From NCBI GenBank assembly GCA_905215065.1, contig CAJMOF010000002.1:62001-126000 (forward strand): 64,000 bases of DNA. Direction: 5' to 3'. Numbering within the stretch: the stretch's first letter is position 1; each line of letters begins with the position of its first letter. Below are positions 1 to 8,935 of this stretch, piece after piece. The translations under genes were made by a program, and so were the position numbers. This DNA is from an uncultured bacterium (lineage in GTDB: Bacteria > Actinomycetota > Coriobacteriia > Coriobacteriales > Coriobacteriaceae). The notes under the pieces are model-generated. The model was not told the DNA's origin. It worked only from the letters and a program-made list of their open reading frames with translations, and made no database searches.

Positions 1-873
1 GCCGAGGGCCGTCGCTCCATCAACAACCTGCAGCGCTCCGCGGCGCTGTTCCTGACCAAAACGCTGTTCTCGATGGGCTTGGCGGCGCTGTGCATCGCGC
101 TGCCGCCGTACCCCTTCGAGCCCATCCAGATGACGCTCATTAACTTCTTCTGTATTGGCGCGCCGGGCTTTGTGTTGGGCCTGGAGCCCAACAATGCTCG
201 CGTGAAGGGATCGTTCCTGACGAACGTGCTCAAGCGGGCACTGCCGGCGTCGATTGCGGTCATTTTGGCTGCAGCGCTCGATATCTTTGTGGCGCGGGTG
301 TTTGGCTTTAGCCAGCTCACGCTGTCTACGATGTGCCTACTTACGTCGTGCGCTGCGAGTGTCAGCCTGATCTGGCGTATCTCGCAGCCCCTCACGCCCT
401 TACGCGTGGCGCTCTTTGTGTTTGTAGTTGCCGGCATCCTGACGGGCGTTATCGGATTCCCGAAGCTGCTGTCTATTGCCAACCTGTCGATGGGCCAGAT
501 GGTTATCTTGGCTGTCATCGTGGTCATCACCTGCTCGGTGTTCTTTAAGCTCGCCACAATGATGGATTCGCTCAAGCCGCGTCGTCGTCATGCCGCAACT
601 GGTTTTGGCCGCGGTGTGCGCGTCCGCTTGGGTCGCGGTGGCGGCAAGGTGAGCTCGACGGGTTCGACGGCCGAGCGTTTTGCCAAGCGCGTCGCCGCCG
701 ACATGGCACAGCGCCGCGAAGCTCGCACCGTTCGTGAGGCCGAGGCCCGCGCACTCGAGGGCGTGGCCCAGGCCCAGCCCAAGAAAAAGAAGAGTACCGG
801 AGTCAAGCGCTCCCGCGTGACCAAATCGGCCCAGGGCATTAAGGTCTCGATGCCAAGCAAAAAGAAGAAGTAA
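1..873 (+). CDS. Cation-translocating P-type ATPase, C-terminal part (5' end outside window)
   Basis: The frame is open from the first base, so this is the 3' end of a larger gene. The first residues, AEGRRSINNLQRSAALFLTK, match the segment after the cytoplasmic HAD/P-domain of P-type ATPases, where the chain re-enters the membrane. The following hydrophobic helices include an LTLINFFCIGAPGF-like stretch and ALEPN-like GLEPNN, typical of the CtpE-like/HAD-IC cation pump group. The phosphorylation motif lies upstream of the window, so the transported ion cannot be inferred. After the last helix (ends near base 560) there is a long Lys/Arg-rich cytoplasmic tail of about 100 residues ending in KKKK, which is longer than usual for this group. 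The ATG at 73 is internal. Confidence 0.8.
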   Translation, partial: AEGRRSINNLQRSAALFLTKTLFSMGLAALCIALPPYPFEPIQMTLINFFCIGAPGFVLGLEPNNARVKGSFLTNVLKRALPASIAVILAAALDIFVARVFGFSQLTLSTMCLLTSCAASVSLIWRISQPLTPLRVALFVFVVAGILTGVIGFPKLLSIANLSMGQMVILAVIVVITCSVFFKLATMMDSLKPRRRHAATGFGRGVRVRLGRGGGKVSSTGSTAERFAKRVAADMAQRREARTVREAEARALEGVAQAQPKKKKSTGVKRSRVTKSAQGIKVSMPSKKKK

Positions 874-927
874 CTACGCGCCCTGGCGATGTTGAATTGG
901 TGCCTTGCTCCTGTGGGGCCGTGGCGA

Positions 928-936
928 TGTTATGCT
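928..936 (+). promoter_or_regulatory. Possible extended -10 promoter for the zinc-ribbon gene
   Basis: TGT-TATGCT has the TGn extension before a -10-like hexamer, about 40 bp upstream of the GTG start at 977. No convincing -35 box is visible. Confidence 0.35.
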
Positions 937-976
937 CTAACCTCGATTGTTTGAATTGCTTCGAAAAGAGGATGCC

Positions 977-2119
977 GTGATCTGTCCGCATTGCCTTAAG
1001 ACCATCGAGGACGGCGCCTCGTTCTGCCCCTACTGCAACGCCTATGTGGGTCCGGGCGATGGTCCGGAGCACACCGAGTTCGTGTTCTGTGAGGGCTGCG
1101 GTGCCCGTCTTTCTCCGCATGATCGTACGTGCCCCAAATGCGGACGCCCCGCTCCGGGTATCCTCTCCGAGGACGCGGCAGCATCCGACCTGGCAGCGGG
1201 CCGCACGGCGGGCTTTCCGCGCCTAACGCAAGAGCAGATCGATACCGAGGTGCCGCATGCGCCGGCCTCTGCCGCTGCGGTGCTTTCAGACGCCGCCGAC
1301 CCCAATGAGACCTGCGTGCTGCCGGCTTTCGATAAGGATTTCGGTATCCCCAAGGTCGATATTCCCATGCCCGTTTCCCTGCATGACGATGCTCAAAAAC
1401 CCAAGCGCAAGGTGCACCCCGACGAGGACGCCTATCACAAGCACAAGCGTCATATTCCCAAGCCGCTTATCGTCATCGCGGTCCTTGCCGTCGTTTGCGG
1501 CGGTGCCTATTGGTTCGTGACGACCGATCCCATGGGTGTTATGCCCGGCTTCTACGACCAGTTTGGCCAAGCTGCACAAACCACCTTCCCCACGCGCCAA
1601 AAGGGCGAGGCGACTGAGGACGATACCAAGCAGGACGATTCTGCCGAGGTGGTCCAGGAAGAAACCGTGCTCACCGATGATCAGCTCTATACCAGGCTCG
1701 ACGGTCTGTATCAGACCATCGTGTCCTACGCTGACGAAGACCAGATCGGCGAGGTCATCGATTCCTTTAACAACGGCTATCTCCGAACGCCGCTGTCCAC
1801 CCGTCAGGAGCTGTCGCAGAGTGCCTACGCCCTGCGTGACCAGATAAAACAGACGCAAGATGAGCTTAACAACCTGAAAGTACAGGACGATACGGTCTAT
1901 GCGGATGACATCGCCCACTTAAAGCAGCTTGCCGAGTGGATGTATGAGCGCGTCGACGTGATCTGCCAGAGCTGGGACATCTCGCTGGCCATTCCCGATG
2001 GCGAGTCGATGAGTTCCCACCAAAGCGAGATCCTGGCGCCCATCGCGCAGGGTGGCAACAGCGCGCTGAACCAGTACGACGCCAATGTGGGTTCCTGGAA
2101 GCCGCAGCAGCGTTCCTAA
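977..2119 (+). CDS. Membrane-anchored zinc-ribbon protein of unknown function
   Basis: The N-terminus carries two zinc-ribbon knuckle pairs, CPHC...CPYC (residues about 4-24) and CEGCG...CPKCG (about 40-60). An acidic/alanine-rich linker follows, then a basic stretch (KHKRH) and one transmembrane helix (LIVIAVLAVVCGGAYWFV, near residue 165), and finally a predicted helical extracytoplasmic domain of about 200 residues. This is the layout of the zinc-ribbon-plus-single-helix proteins common in Gram-positives; the function is unknown. An upstream in-frame TTG at 947 exists, but GTG 977 has AAGAGG at good spacing and places the first Cys near the start, so I chose it. It shares its architecture (soluble domain, one helix, outer domain) with the TPR gene two genes downstream. 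Confidence 0.75.
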   Translation: MICPHCLKTIEDGASFCPYCNAYVGPGDGPEHTEFVFCEGCGARLSPHDRTCPKCGRPAPGILSEDAAASDLAAGRTAGFPRLTQEQIDTEVPHAPASAAAVLSDAADPNETCVLPAFDKDFGIPKVDIPMPVSLHDDAQKPKRKVHPDEDAYHKHKRHIPKPLIVIAVLAVVCGGAYWFVTTDPMGVMPGFYDQFGQAAQTTFPTRQKGEATEDDTKQDDSAEVVQEETVLTDDQLYTRLDGLYQTIVSYADEDQIGEVIDSFNNGYLRTPLSTRQELSQSAYALRDQIKQTQDELNNLKVQDDTVYADDIAHLKQLAEWMYERVDVICQSWDISLAIPDGESMSSHQSEILAPIAQGGNSALNQYDANVGSWKPQQRS

Positions 2120-2157
2120 AATTAGTTCGCCATAGTCGGCATAACCTACGTGCGCAA

Positions 2158-2187
2158 TTGATGTAAGCCCGTGCTTATTGCTACAAT
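2158..2187 (+). promoter_or_regulatory. Promoter for the cyclophilin-TPR pair
   Basis: TTGATG (2158-2163), 18-bp spacer, TACAAT (2182-2187). It lies 40 bp before the cyclophilin ATG, in an intergenic gap. Confidence 0.65.
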
Positions 2188-2226
2188 TCGTACAAATATG
2201 CTTTAAACGCACGAGGAAGGAACCAC

Positions 2227-2769
2227 ATGTTTGGTTTTAAGAAAGAGCTCTACACGCCCGAGTATCAGCTTGTCGGCGACGAGTGCGCCGTAATCGAGAC
2301 GTCGAAGGGTACCATCAAGGTCAAGTTTGACGGCGAGGGCGCTCCCATTCATGTCGCGAACTTCTGCGAGCTTTCCACGATGGGTTTCTATGATGGCCTT
2401 AAGTTCCATCGCTATGTGCCCGGTTTTGTTATCCAAGGTGGCGACCCCAATACCCGCGACATGTCCGGCGCCGACGTCGCCGCCGGTCTTGAGGGCCCCG
2501 ACGGCATGCCCGGTACCGGTGGCCCCGGCTACTGCATCAAGGGCGAGTTTGCCACCAATCCGCGCAACAGCCATGTCGATGGCGCCCTTGCCATGGCACG
2601 CTCCATGGACCCCGATTCCGCGGGTTCGCAGTTCTACTTCTGCCTGGGTGCCCAGCATAACCTCGATTCCGGTTACACCGTCTTTGGTACCACGGTCGAG
2701 GGTCTCGATGTGATTTCGCAGCTGCGTGCCGGCGACGAGATCGTCCATGTCGAGATCGTTCACGAGTAA
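2227..2769 (+). CDS. Peptidyl-prolyl cis-trans isomerase, cyclophilin type
   Basis: Catalyses cis-trans isomerisation of Xaa-Pro bonds and probably helps protein folding in the cytoplasm, since no signal peptide is seen. Diagnostic segments are all present: GLKFHRYVPGFVIQGGD (the FHR...FVIQGGD active-site strand), GALAMARSMDPDSAGSQFYF (A-M-A-R and SAGSQFF-type motif) and the VFGTTVEGLDV segment near the C-terminus. At 180 residues it is a single-domain cyclophilin. Start ATG 2227 follows GAGGAAGGA with normal spacing. It lies 11 bp before the TPR gene and probably shares its transcript. Confidence 0.93.
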   Translation: MFGFKKELYTPEYQLVGDECAVIETSKGTIKVKFDGEGAPIHVANFCELSTMGFYDGLKFHRYVPGFVIQGGDPNTRDMSGADVAAGLEGPDGMPGTGGPGYCIKGEFATNPRNSHVDGALAMARSMDPDSAGSQFYFCLGAQHNLDSGYTVFGTTVEGLDVISQLRAGDEIVHVEIVHE

Positions 2770-2780
2770 AGGGGACTTCC

Positions 2781-4085
2781 TTGAATAGCCAGCTGATCCA
2801 ACAGGGCCGCGCCGCTTACCGCGCGGGTGATTTTTCCGCTGCAGCCCAGATGCTTGGGGCGGCAAAGACTCCCGATGAGATTATGGGCGAGGCCGATCAC
2901 CTTCGTGGCAACGCCTTGATGCACCTGGGCATGTATGCCGAGGCCGCCGAGGCCTATGCCGCCGCCCTCAACGACGGCACCTACGGCAAGCGCGGCGCGC
3001 TGCTCACCAACCGCGGCAAGGCGCTTGCCGCCGTGGGCGACTACACGACGGCCGCTCAGGCGTTCTCTGCTGCTACGCAGGATGCTTCCTATGCCACGCC
3101 GTTCAAGGCCTATCTGGGCCTGGGCAATGCGCTGTTCCAGTCGGGCGACTATGCCAACGCGGGAACCGCCTTCCGTCAGGCTGCCATCGACGGCGCCAAT
3201 CCGGCTCCTGCCGCCGCGCTCGGCGAGCTCGGTCGTTGCTTCATTAAGCTCGGCCGTCCGGCGGATGCCGTGGAGACTTACCGCACGGCTATCGACTTTG
3301 CCGGCCCCCGCGACGACACGCGTGCGCTCAACGCCGGCATGGGTCAGGCGCTTTCTGCCGCCGGCCGCCCCTCCGACGCACTCGATGCCTTTAACGCCGC
3401 TACTGCCGATGGCATCTACCAGCTCACCTCCGAGCAGGCCGATGAGCTTGCCCGCGTGCACGATTCGCTTGCCGCGCTGTCTGCCCAGACGGCTATGGCC
3501 ACGGCTCCGGCGCCCGCGATGGACGCTCCTGCCGTCGATCCTCTCGATCCTACGGGCGCGACCGGTCAGTTTATGCCCGATCCCTCGGACACCGGCTTCT
3601 TTACGCTGTCCGAGTCCGAGATGGTCCAGCAGGACCGTCAGGATCGTAAGCAGGCCAAGGTCCGTCGTCGCCATCGCCATACGGGTCTTAAAGTCTTCAT
3701 CGTTCTGCTTCTGCTTATTTTGATCGCCGCGGGCGGTCTGGGCTTTGCCTACACGCGCGGCTTTGGCTTCCCGTCTCAGGAGTCTGTCGTTACCGATCTG
3801 TTCCAGGCTGCCGGCGACGGTGACGCCGCAAAGGCCGAGTCTTGCCTGGCCTCGAGCCTGTCCGAGGACGCTAAGTCGATGATCATCTCCTCGATTCCGC
3901 AGGGTGCCACCGTGTCCGTCGAGGGCATGGATCAGTCCATGACCGAGACGACCGCCAAGGTGAAGGCATCGCTGTCCAAGGGCGGCGAGCAGGAGTACAC
4001 CGTCAAATTCGTGCGCTCCGACAACCATATCGGCTGGGCCGTTTCTTCGCTTGATATGGATTTCTCGGCTGCTGACAACCAGTAG
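2781..4085 (+). CDS. Tetratricopeptide-repeat protein with one membrane helix
   Basis: The first two-thirds consist of TPR-like helical repeats, for example GNALMHLGMYAEAAEAYAAA, NRGKALAAVGDYTTAAQAFS and LGNALFQSGDYANAGTAFRQ. They suggest a cytoplasmic protein-interaction platform. A proline/alanine linker and a very basic patch (KVRRRHRH) precede one transmembrane helix (VFIVLLLLILIAAGGLGFAY, near residue 310). The outer C-terminal domain of about 100 residues resembles small DUF4878/NTF2-like accessory domains, but I cannot assign it firmly. The start is TTG 2781 after AAAGGGGA. Its position directly before mreB makes a cell-envelope role possible; that is inference from neighbourhood only. 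Confidence 0.75.
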   Translation: MNSQLIQQGRAAYRAGDFSAAAQMLGAAKTPDEIMGEADHLRGNALMHLGMYAEAAEAYAAALNDGTYGKRGALLTNRGKALAAVGDYTTAAQAFSAATQDASYATPFKAYLGLGNALFQSGDYANAGTAFRQAAIDGANPAPAAALGELGRCFIKLGRPADAVETYRTAIDFAGPRDDTRALNAGMGQALSAAGRPSDALDAFNAATADGIYQLTSEQADELARVHDSLAALSAQTAMATAPAPAMDAPAVDPLDPTGATGQFMPDPSDTGFFTLSESEMVQQDRQDRKQAKVRRRHRHTGLKVFIVLLLLILIAAGGLGFAYTRGFGFPSQESVVTDLFQAAGDGDAAKAESCLASSLSEDAKSMIISSIPQGATVSVEGMDQSMTETTAKVKASLSKGGEQEYTVKFVRSDNHIGWAVSSLDMDFSAADNQ

Positions 4086-4107
4086 TGACCTTATGGGATT
4101 TAGCTTT

Positions 4108-4140
4108 GCCCGGCGCTTCACCGCAAGTGAGGTGCCGGGC
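4108..4140 (+). terminator. Strong hairpin between the TPR gene and mreB
   Basis: The arms at 4108-4121 and 4127-4140 pair over 14 bp (outer GCCCGGC/GCCGGGC) around a 5-nt loop. There is no U-run after it (TTGCGC follows), so termination is uncertain. Confidence 0.45.
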
Positions 4141-4200
4141 TTGCGCTAGTATGATGAGCTAGTAGTTTTCCAGCAATCATCCAACACATCAGGAGTTGCG

Positions 4201-5244
4201 TTGTTTTCTTTGATGGATATGTTCTTCGGTAGCTATGCGGGCGATCTTGCCATCGACCTCGGCACCGCCAATACGCTTGTCTCCGTGCGCGGCAAGGGCA
4301 TCGTCATTCGCGAGCCCTCCGTTGTCGCCATCGACAAGAACGACGAGCGCATCCTGGCGGTCGGTATCGAGGCAAAGCGCATGCTCGGCCGTACGCCCGG
4401 CAACATCGTGGCCGTTCGTCCCCTGAAGGACGGCGTCATCGCCGACTTCGATGTTACCGAGGCCATGCTTCGCTACTTTATCGATAAGGCGTCCGAGAAG
4501 CGCTATCCGTGGACTCCGCGTCCGCGTGTTGTCGTCTGCGTTCCCTCCGGTGTCACGTCGGTCGAGAAGCGCGCTGTCTTTGAGGCCACGATCCAGGCCG
4601 GTGCCCGCCAGGCCTATCTGATCGAAGAGCCTATGGCAGCCGCTATCGGCGCCGACCTTCCCGTTGAGGAGCCCACCGGCTCCATGGTCATCGACATCGG
4701 TGGCGGTACCACCGAGGTTGCCGTTATCGCTATGGGCGGCATCGTCGTTTCGCAGTCCATTCGTATTGCCGGTGACGAGTTCGATCAGGCCATCCTCACG
4801 CACGTTCGCGATGCCTACAACCTGGCCATCGGCGAGCGTACGGCAGAGGACATCAAGATCAAGGTCGGTTCCGCCGTGCCGCTCAAGGACGAGCTCGACG
4901 TCGAGGTCAACGGCCGCGACGTGATCACCGGTCTGCCCAAGACCGTGCGCATCGAGAGCGAGGAGATTCGTCGCGCGCTCAACAAGCCGCTCGACGAGAT
5001 GGCCAAGGCCGTCAAGGACGCACTCGACGCTACGCCTCCCGATCTTGCCTCGGACCTTATGTACTACGGCATTTTGCTGACCGGTGGCGGCGCGCTGCTG
5101 CGCGGTCTCGACGTGCGCCTGCGCGATGAGACCGGTGTTTCGGTCAACGTCAGCCCCACGGCGCTCGATAACGTCGTTAACGGCTGTGCCCGCGTGCTCG
5201 AGGCCAATGCGTTTGATGGCGGCTTCGTCCAGACCAATGCTTAA
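4201..5244 (+). CDS. mreB: Rod shape-determining actin homologue MreB
   Basis: A bacterial actin that polymerises on the inner face of the membrane and guides the peptidoglycan elongation machinery. Visible family motifs are the phosphate-1 loop DLGTANTLVSV near residues 18-28, EPSVVAIDK, the phosphate-2 region DIGGGTTEVAVIAMGG and the adenosine motif LTGGGALLRGLD. The 347-residue length is normal for the family. The start is TTG 4201, five bases after AGGAG; the ATGs a few codons later lack a site at the right distance. It is the first gene of mreB-mreC-mreD-mrdA-rodA. Only one MreB paralogue is seen here. Confidence 0.97.
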   Translation: MFSLMDMFFGSYAGDLAIDLGTANTLVSVRGKGIVIREPSVVAIDKNDERILAVGIEAKRMLGRTPGNIVAVRPLKDGVIADFDVTEAMLRYFIDKASEKRYPWTPRPRVVVCVPSGVTSVEKRAVFEATIQAGARQAYLIEEPMAAAIGADLPVEEPTGSMVIDIGGGTTEVAVIAMGGIVVSQSIRIAGDEFDQAILTHVRDAYNLAIGERTAEDIKIKVGSAVPLKDELDVEVNGRDVITGLPKTVRIESEEIRRALNKPLDEMAKAVKDALDATPPDLASDLMYYGILLTGGGALLRGLDVRLRDETGVSVNVSPTALDNVVNGCARVLEANAFDGGFVQTNA

Positions 5245-5265
5245 TTTCCAAAAGGTGGATTCCAT

Positions 5266-6264
5266 TTGGCACGATCTTCGGGTTTCTCCACAAATCTGAA
5301 TACCAAGCGACAATCAACGGGTATGCGCCCGTTGATTGTTTTCAGCCTGATTTCGGTGTTGCTGCTCACGTTTTACATCCGCGAGGGCGAGGCAGGACCG
5401 ATTCATGCCGTGCGCTCGGGCGTGACGACGATTACCTCGCCGGTGCGCTTTGTGGGCTCGGCTGTGGCGGCTCCCTTCAATGCGATCGGTAACGTGTTCT
5501 CTAACCTTACGGCGTCGCAGGACACGCTTGACGAGCTTAAGAAGCAAAACGAGGAACTGACCTCTAAGGTTGCCGAGCTCTCCGAGGCTCAAAAGACCGC
5601 CGAGCGACTGGAGGGGCTGGTCGGCCTGCAGTCGACCTACAACCTCAAATCAACCGCAGCTCGTATCGTCGGCGCTTCGGGCGATGCCTGGACCTCGACC
5701 GTCACCATCGATAAGGGTTCTGCCGACGGTCTTACCATCAACATGCCTGTGACGAGTTCTGCCGGTGTCATAGGCCAGATTATCGAGGTCTCGGCCAAGA
5801 CGTCCACCGTGCGCCTGATTGGCGATGAGAACTCGGGCGTGTCCGCTATGCTGCAGGACACGCGCGCCCAGGGCATGCTGCAGGGTCAGGCTGACGGCAC
5901 GCTGCGTCTTGAGTACGTGAGCGTCGACTCCGACGTTAAGGTTGGCGACATCATCGTGACCTCGGGCATTGGCGGTGTGTTCCCCAAGGGTCTACCGCTC
6001 GGCACCGTCTCGTCGGTTGAGAAATCGGCAAACGACGTGTACTACACCATTGTGGTGCGCGCCCAGACGACGGCCGAGAACAACGAGGAAGTGCTGGTCA
6101 TCACCTCGCTGACCGACGAACAGTCGGCCTCGGATGAGGACGTGAGCACCGCTAATAGCACGCCGCAGGGAATGTCGCGCGATGCTGCGACCAAGACGAA
6201 GGACGAGAGTTCGGATGACAGTTCCGACACGTCCGAGACGACCGATTCCGGCTCGAGCGAATAG
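5266..6264 (+). CDS. mreC: Rod shape-determining protein MreC
   Basis: A bitopic membrane protein that links MreB to the cell-wall synthases. After a short cytoplasmic N-terminus there is one transmembrane helix (PLIVFSLISVLLLTFYI, near residues 22-38), a coiled coil (LDELKKQNEELTSKVAELSEAQ, split here only by its own length) and then the two-barrel outer domain with IDKGSADGL, GVIGQI and GDIIVTSGIGGVFPKG. The tail after residue 290 is a Ser/Asp/Glu-rich low-complexity extension of about 40 residues. The TTG start at 5266 follows AAAGGTGG. The gene lies 21 bp after mreB. Confidence 0.94.
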   Translation: MARSSGFSTNLNTKRQSTGMRPLIVFSLISVLLLTFYIREGEAGPIHAVRSGVTTITSPVRFVGSAVAAPFNAIGNVFSNLTASQDTLDELKKQNEELTSKVAELSEAQKTAERLEGLVGLQSTYNLKSTAARIVGASGDAWTSTVTIDKGSADGLTINMPVTSSAGVIGQIIEVSAKTSTVRLIGDENSGVSAMLQDTRAQGMLQGQADGTLRLEYVSVDSDVKVGDIIVTSGIGGVFPKGLPLGTVSSVEKSANDVYYTIVVRAQTTAENNEEVLVITSLTDEQSASDEDVSTANSTPQGMSRDAATKTKDESSDDSSDTSETTDSGSSE

Positions 6265-6276
6265 GGGGGCATGTCC

Positions 6277-6843
6277 ATGGATCTACACGAGCAGGGGATG
6301 AGCTCCCGCACGTTTGTAATCGCCGCCATCGTGTGCGTGCTGCTGCAGGCAGGCCTGGCACCGCAGATCTCCATTGCGGGCGGTCGCGTCAACTTCATGA
6401 TTATCCTGGTGTGCCTAAGCGTGTTCTCGGGCGACCCGACCCGTGCCGTCGCGTGCGGTTTTTGCAGTGGCTTGTTCTATGACCTTTCCGCTGCCGTGCC
6501 GGTGGGCGTTATGTCGCTCCTACTGACCGTGGGTTCTTTTGCCCTGGTGCATAGCGCCGCCGGTCAGACGGGCGGTACCCCGAGTGCGCGCGGCATCACT
6601 GTGGGCGCCTTCGCGCTCGTCATTAATGTGATCTACAGCATCATCTTGCTGTTTATGGGTTTGGAGACGAGCTTTGTCGTGGCGATCTTCGGTCATGCGC
6701 TGCCGTCTTCGATCCTGACGGGTCTGGTTGCCATTCCGTTTTTGATGTCCGGCGTCGTGCCGCAGTCCGGTTATGGATTCTCCGCACGTGGCGGACGCCA
6801 GACGGGCATGCGCTTTAAGCCCAAGACCCGCAAGCTCAAATAG
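6277..6843 (+). CDS. mreD: Rod shape-determining membrane protein MreD
   Basis: A small polytopic membrane protein with about five or six hydrophobic segments. The order and size match MreD, which works with MreC and the elongation synthases; sequence conservation in this family is low, so the call leans on position between mreC and PBP2. ATG 6277 lies 7 bases after AGGGGGG and is preferred over ATG 6271, which would be only one base from it. The C-terminus is basic (RFKPKTRKLK). Confidence 0.85.
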   Translation: MDLHEQGMSSRTFVIAAIVCVLLQAGLAPQISIAGGRVNFMIILVCLSVFSGDPTRAVACGFCSGLFYDLSAAVPVGVMSLLLTVGSFALVHSAAGQTGGTPSARGITVGAFALVINVIYSIILLFMGLETSFVVAIFGHALPSSILTGLVAIPFLMSGVVPQSGYGFSARGGRQTGMRFKPKTRKLK

Positions 6844-6856
6844 GGGAGGCCTGTAG

Positions 6857-8926
6857 ATGTCTTCCCAGATGACGGTTATTATCGCCGGTATCGTGCTGGT
6901 TGTGGCCATCGTGGTCGCGCTGGTCATCATGCGTCGCGGCGATTCCCGTTTTACCTACGATACGCAGCATGGAACGGCCCCGCGCGCCACCGAGGGCGAG
7001 GGCAATACCGCGGCGACCGCCTTTAAGGGCCGCTTCTCCATCCTCACCACGGGTGTGGGCGCGATGTTCGCGGCGCTTGCCGTCAAGCTGTGGGGCATGC
7101 AGATGGTCTCGTCGGACTATTACGAAAAGCAGGCTAATAGCAATCAGACGCGCACCGTTACCACACCCGCTGTGCGTGGCCGCATCCTCGACCGCAATGG
7201 CGTGGCACTTGTCCAGAACCGTCCCTCACTTGCTGTCGTGGCCTACCGCGACCTTGCCGAGGATGAGGTTCTGGTTCGCCATCTTGCCAACGTGCTCGGT
7301 ATGCCCTACGTCGCGGTGCTGCGCAATATCCAGGACAATTCCGAGGGCGCCCAGAGCCTGCATACCATCGCGACGGACGTGCGCCGCTCCACGGTTGCCT
7401 ATATTCAGGAGCACGCCGGCGAGTTCCCTGGCGTGAAGATTGCCGAGCGCACCGAGCGCCAGTATCCATATGGCGAGACGGCATGCCATATCTTGGGCTA
7501 TACCGGCACCATTACCTCCGAGCAGCTCGAGGCCCAGAATAAGAAAACCTCTGGCGATGATGATGCTTCTGCTGGCCGGATTACGTACCAGTCGGGCGAT
7601 ATCGTGGGCCAGGCGGGTGTTGAGAGCTACTACGAAAACCTGCTGCAGGGTATTCGTGGCGAGCAGACCGTCAAGGTCGATGCCTCGGGCAATGTGACTG
7701 GTCAGGCCGGCGCCGTGCCCGCCAAGGCCGGCTCCGACATTAAGCTCACGCTCGATCTTAAGATCCAACAGGCCTGTGAGACGGCGCTGGCGAGCGCCAT
7801 CGAGCTTGCCAAGACCACTGGCTACAGCAATGCCGGCAACGGCGCTGTGGTGTGTCTCGATCCCAACAATGGCGAGATCCTGGGCATGGCGAGCGAGCCC
7901 AAGTTCGATCCGTCCGTCTTTATCGGCGGCGTCTCAAATGACGTGTGGACCGAGCTCAATGATGACAAGGGTTCGCACCCGCTGCTCAACCGCGCCATTA
8001 GCGGACAGTACATGTCGGCCTCGACCATCAAGCCGCTCTCGGCACTGGCCGGTCTTGAGTTTGGAACCTACACTTCAACGCAGACAACCAACTGCACGGG
8101 CTATTGGACGGGCCTGGGCAAGGCTTGGGGCAAGCGCTGCTGGCTGACGTCTGGCCACGGCACCATGACGCTGCAGTCGGGTATCGCCAACTCGTGCGAC
8201 CCCGTCTTCTACGACATGGGCAAGGCCTTCTTTTATGACGAGCAACATTCCGAGGGCCTGCAGGAGGTCTTTCGTCGCTGGGGCCTAGGCAAGACCTGCG
8301 GTATCGATCTGCCGAGTGAGGGCGCGGGCCGTATTCCCGATGCCGAGTGGAAAGAGTCGTACTTTACCGACGCCTCTGCCGAGGACCGCAAGTGGAATGC
8401 CGGCGATATGACCAACATTGCCATCGGCCAAGGCGACATCCTGGTGACGCCCCTGCAGATGGCGTGCGCCTATATGGGTCTTGCCAACGGCGGCAAACAG
8501 TACGTGCCTCACGTGTTTTTGTCTGCCGTGTCGCGCGATGGCGACGGCGATGCCTATAAGTACAACGGCAAGGGCAAGAAGAAGCGCCTGGAGGCCAAGA
8601 TCAACAGCGATTCGGATTTGACTCTTGTTCGCAACGGCATGCACGACGTGATTTACACGGCATCGACGTCCCTGGCGGCTCACTTTGGCACCCTGACGCC
8701 GCAGGTGTACGGCAAGTCGGGCACGGGCGAGAAAAGCGGCGAGGACGAATACGCGTGGTTCTGCGCCTATGCACCGGCCGATGACCCCAAGTATGTCATC
8801 GCTACTGTCCTGGAGCAGGGCGGCGGTGGTTCGGATACCGCGATGCATGTCGTGCGCGACGTGCTCGGCGTGATTTATGACGAGCCCGATACCTCTTCGG
8901 CCTCGGGCGATTCTTCGGTTCGATAG
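6857..8926 (+). CDS. mrdA: Penicillin-binding protein 2, elongation transpeptidase
   Basis: Cross-links peptidoglycan during side-wall growth, paired with RodA. There is an N-terminal membrane helix (TVIIAGIVLVVAIVVALVIM) and a second hydrophobic segment after an inserted stretch of about 50 residues, followed by the dimerisation domain (RGRILDRNGVALVQN). The transpeptidase motifs are SASTIKP (catalytic Ser in STIK), NSCD (an SxD variant of the second motif) and KSGTGE. At 689 residues it is a normal class B PBP. The two hydrophobic segments at the N-terminus are unusual, because most PBP2 proteins have one. It starts 13 bp after mreD. Confidence 0.95.
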   Translation: MSSQMTVIIAGIVLVVAIVVALVIMRRGDSRFTYDTQHGTAPRATEGEGNTAATAFKGRFSILTTGVGAMFAALAVKLWGMQMVSSDYYEKQANSNQTRTVTTPAVRGRILDRNGVALVQNRPSLAVVAYRDLAEDEVLVRHLANVLGMPYVAVLRNIQDNSEGAQSLHTIATDVRRSTVAYIQEHAGEFPGVKIAERTERQYPYGETACHILGYTGTITSEQLEAQNKKTSGDDDASAGRITYQSGDIVGQAGVESYYENLLQGIRGEQTVKVDASGNVTGQAGAVPAKAGSDIKLTLDLKIQQACETALASAIELAKTTGYSNAGNGAVVCLDPNNGEILGMASEPKFDPSVFIGGVSNDVWTELNDDKGSHPLLNRAISGQYMSASTIKPLSALAGLEFGTYTSTQTTNCTGYWTGLGKAWGKRCWLTSGHGTMTLQSGIANSCDPVFYDMGKAFFYDEQHSEGLQEVFRRWGLGKTCGIDLPSEGAGRIPDAEWKESYFTDASAEDRKWNAGDMTNIAIGQGDILVTPLQMACAYMGLANGGKQYVPHVFLSAVSRDGDGDAYKYNGKGKKKRLEAKINSDSDLTLVRNGMHDVIYTASTSLAAHFGTLTPQVYGKSGTGEKSGEDEYAWFCAYAPADDPKYVIATVLEQGGGGSDTAMHVVRDVLGVIYDEPDTSSASGDSSVR

Positions 8927-8935
8927 GAGGTTGCG

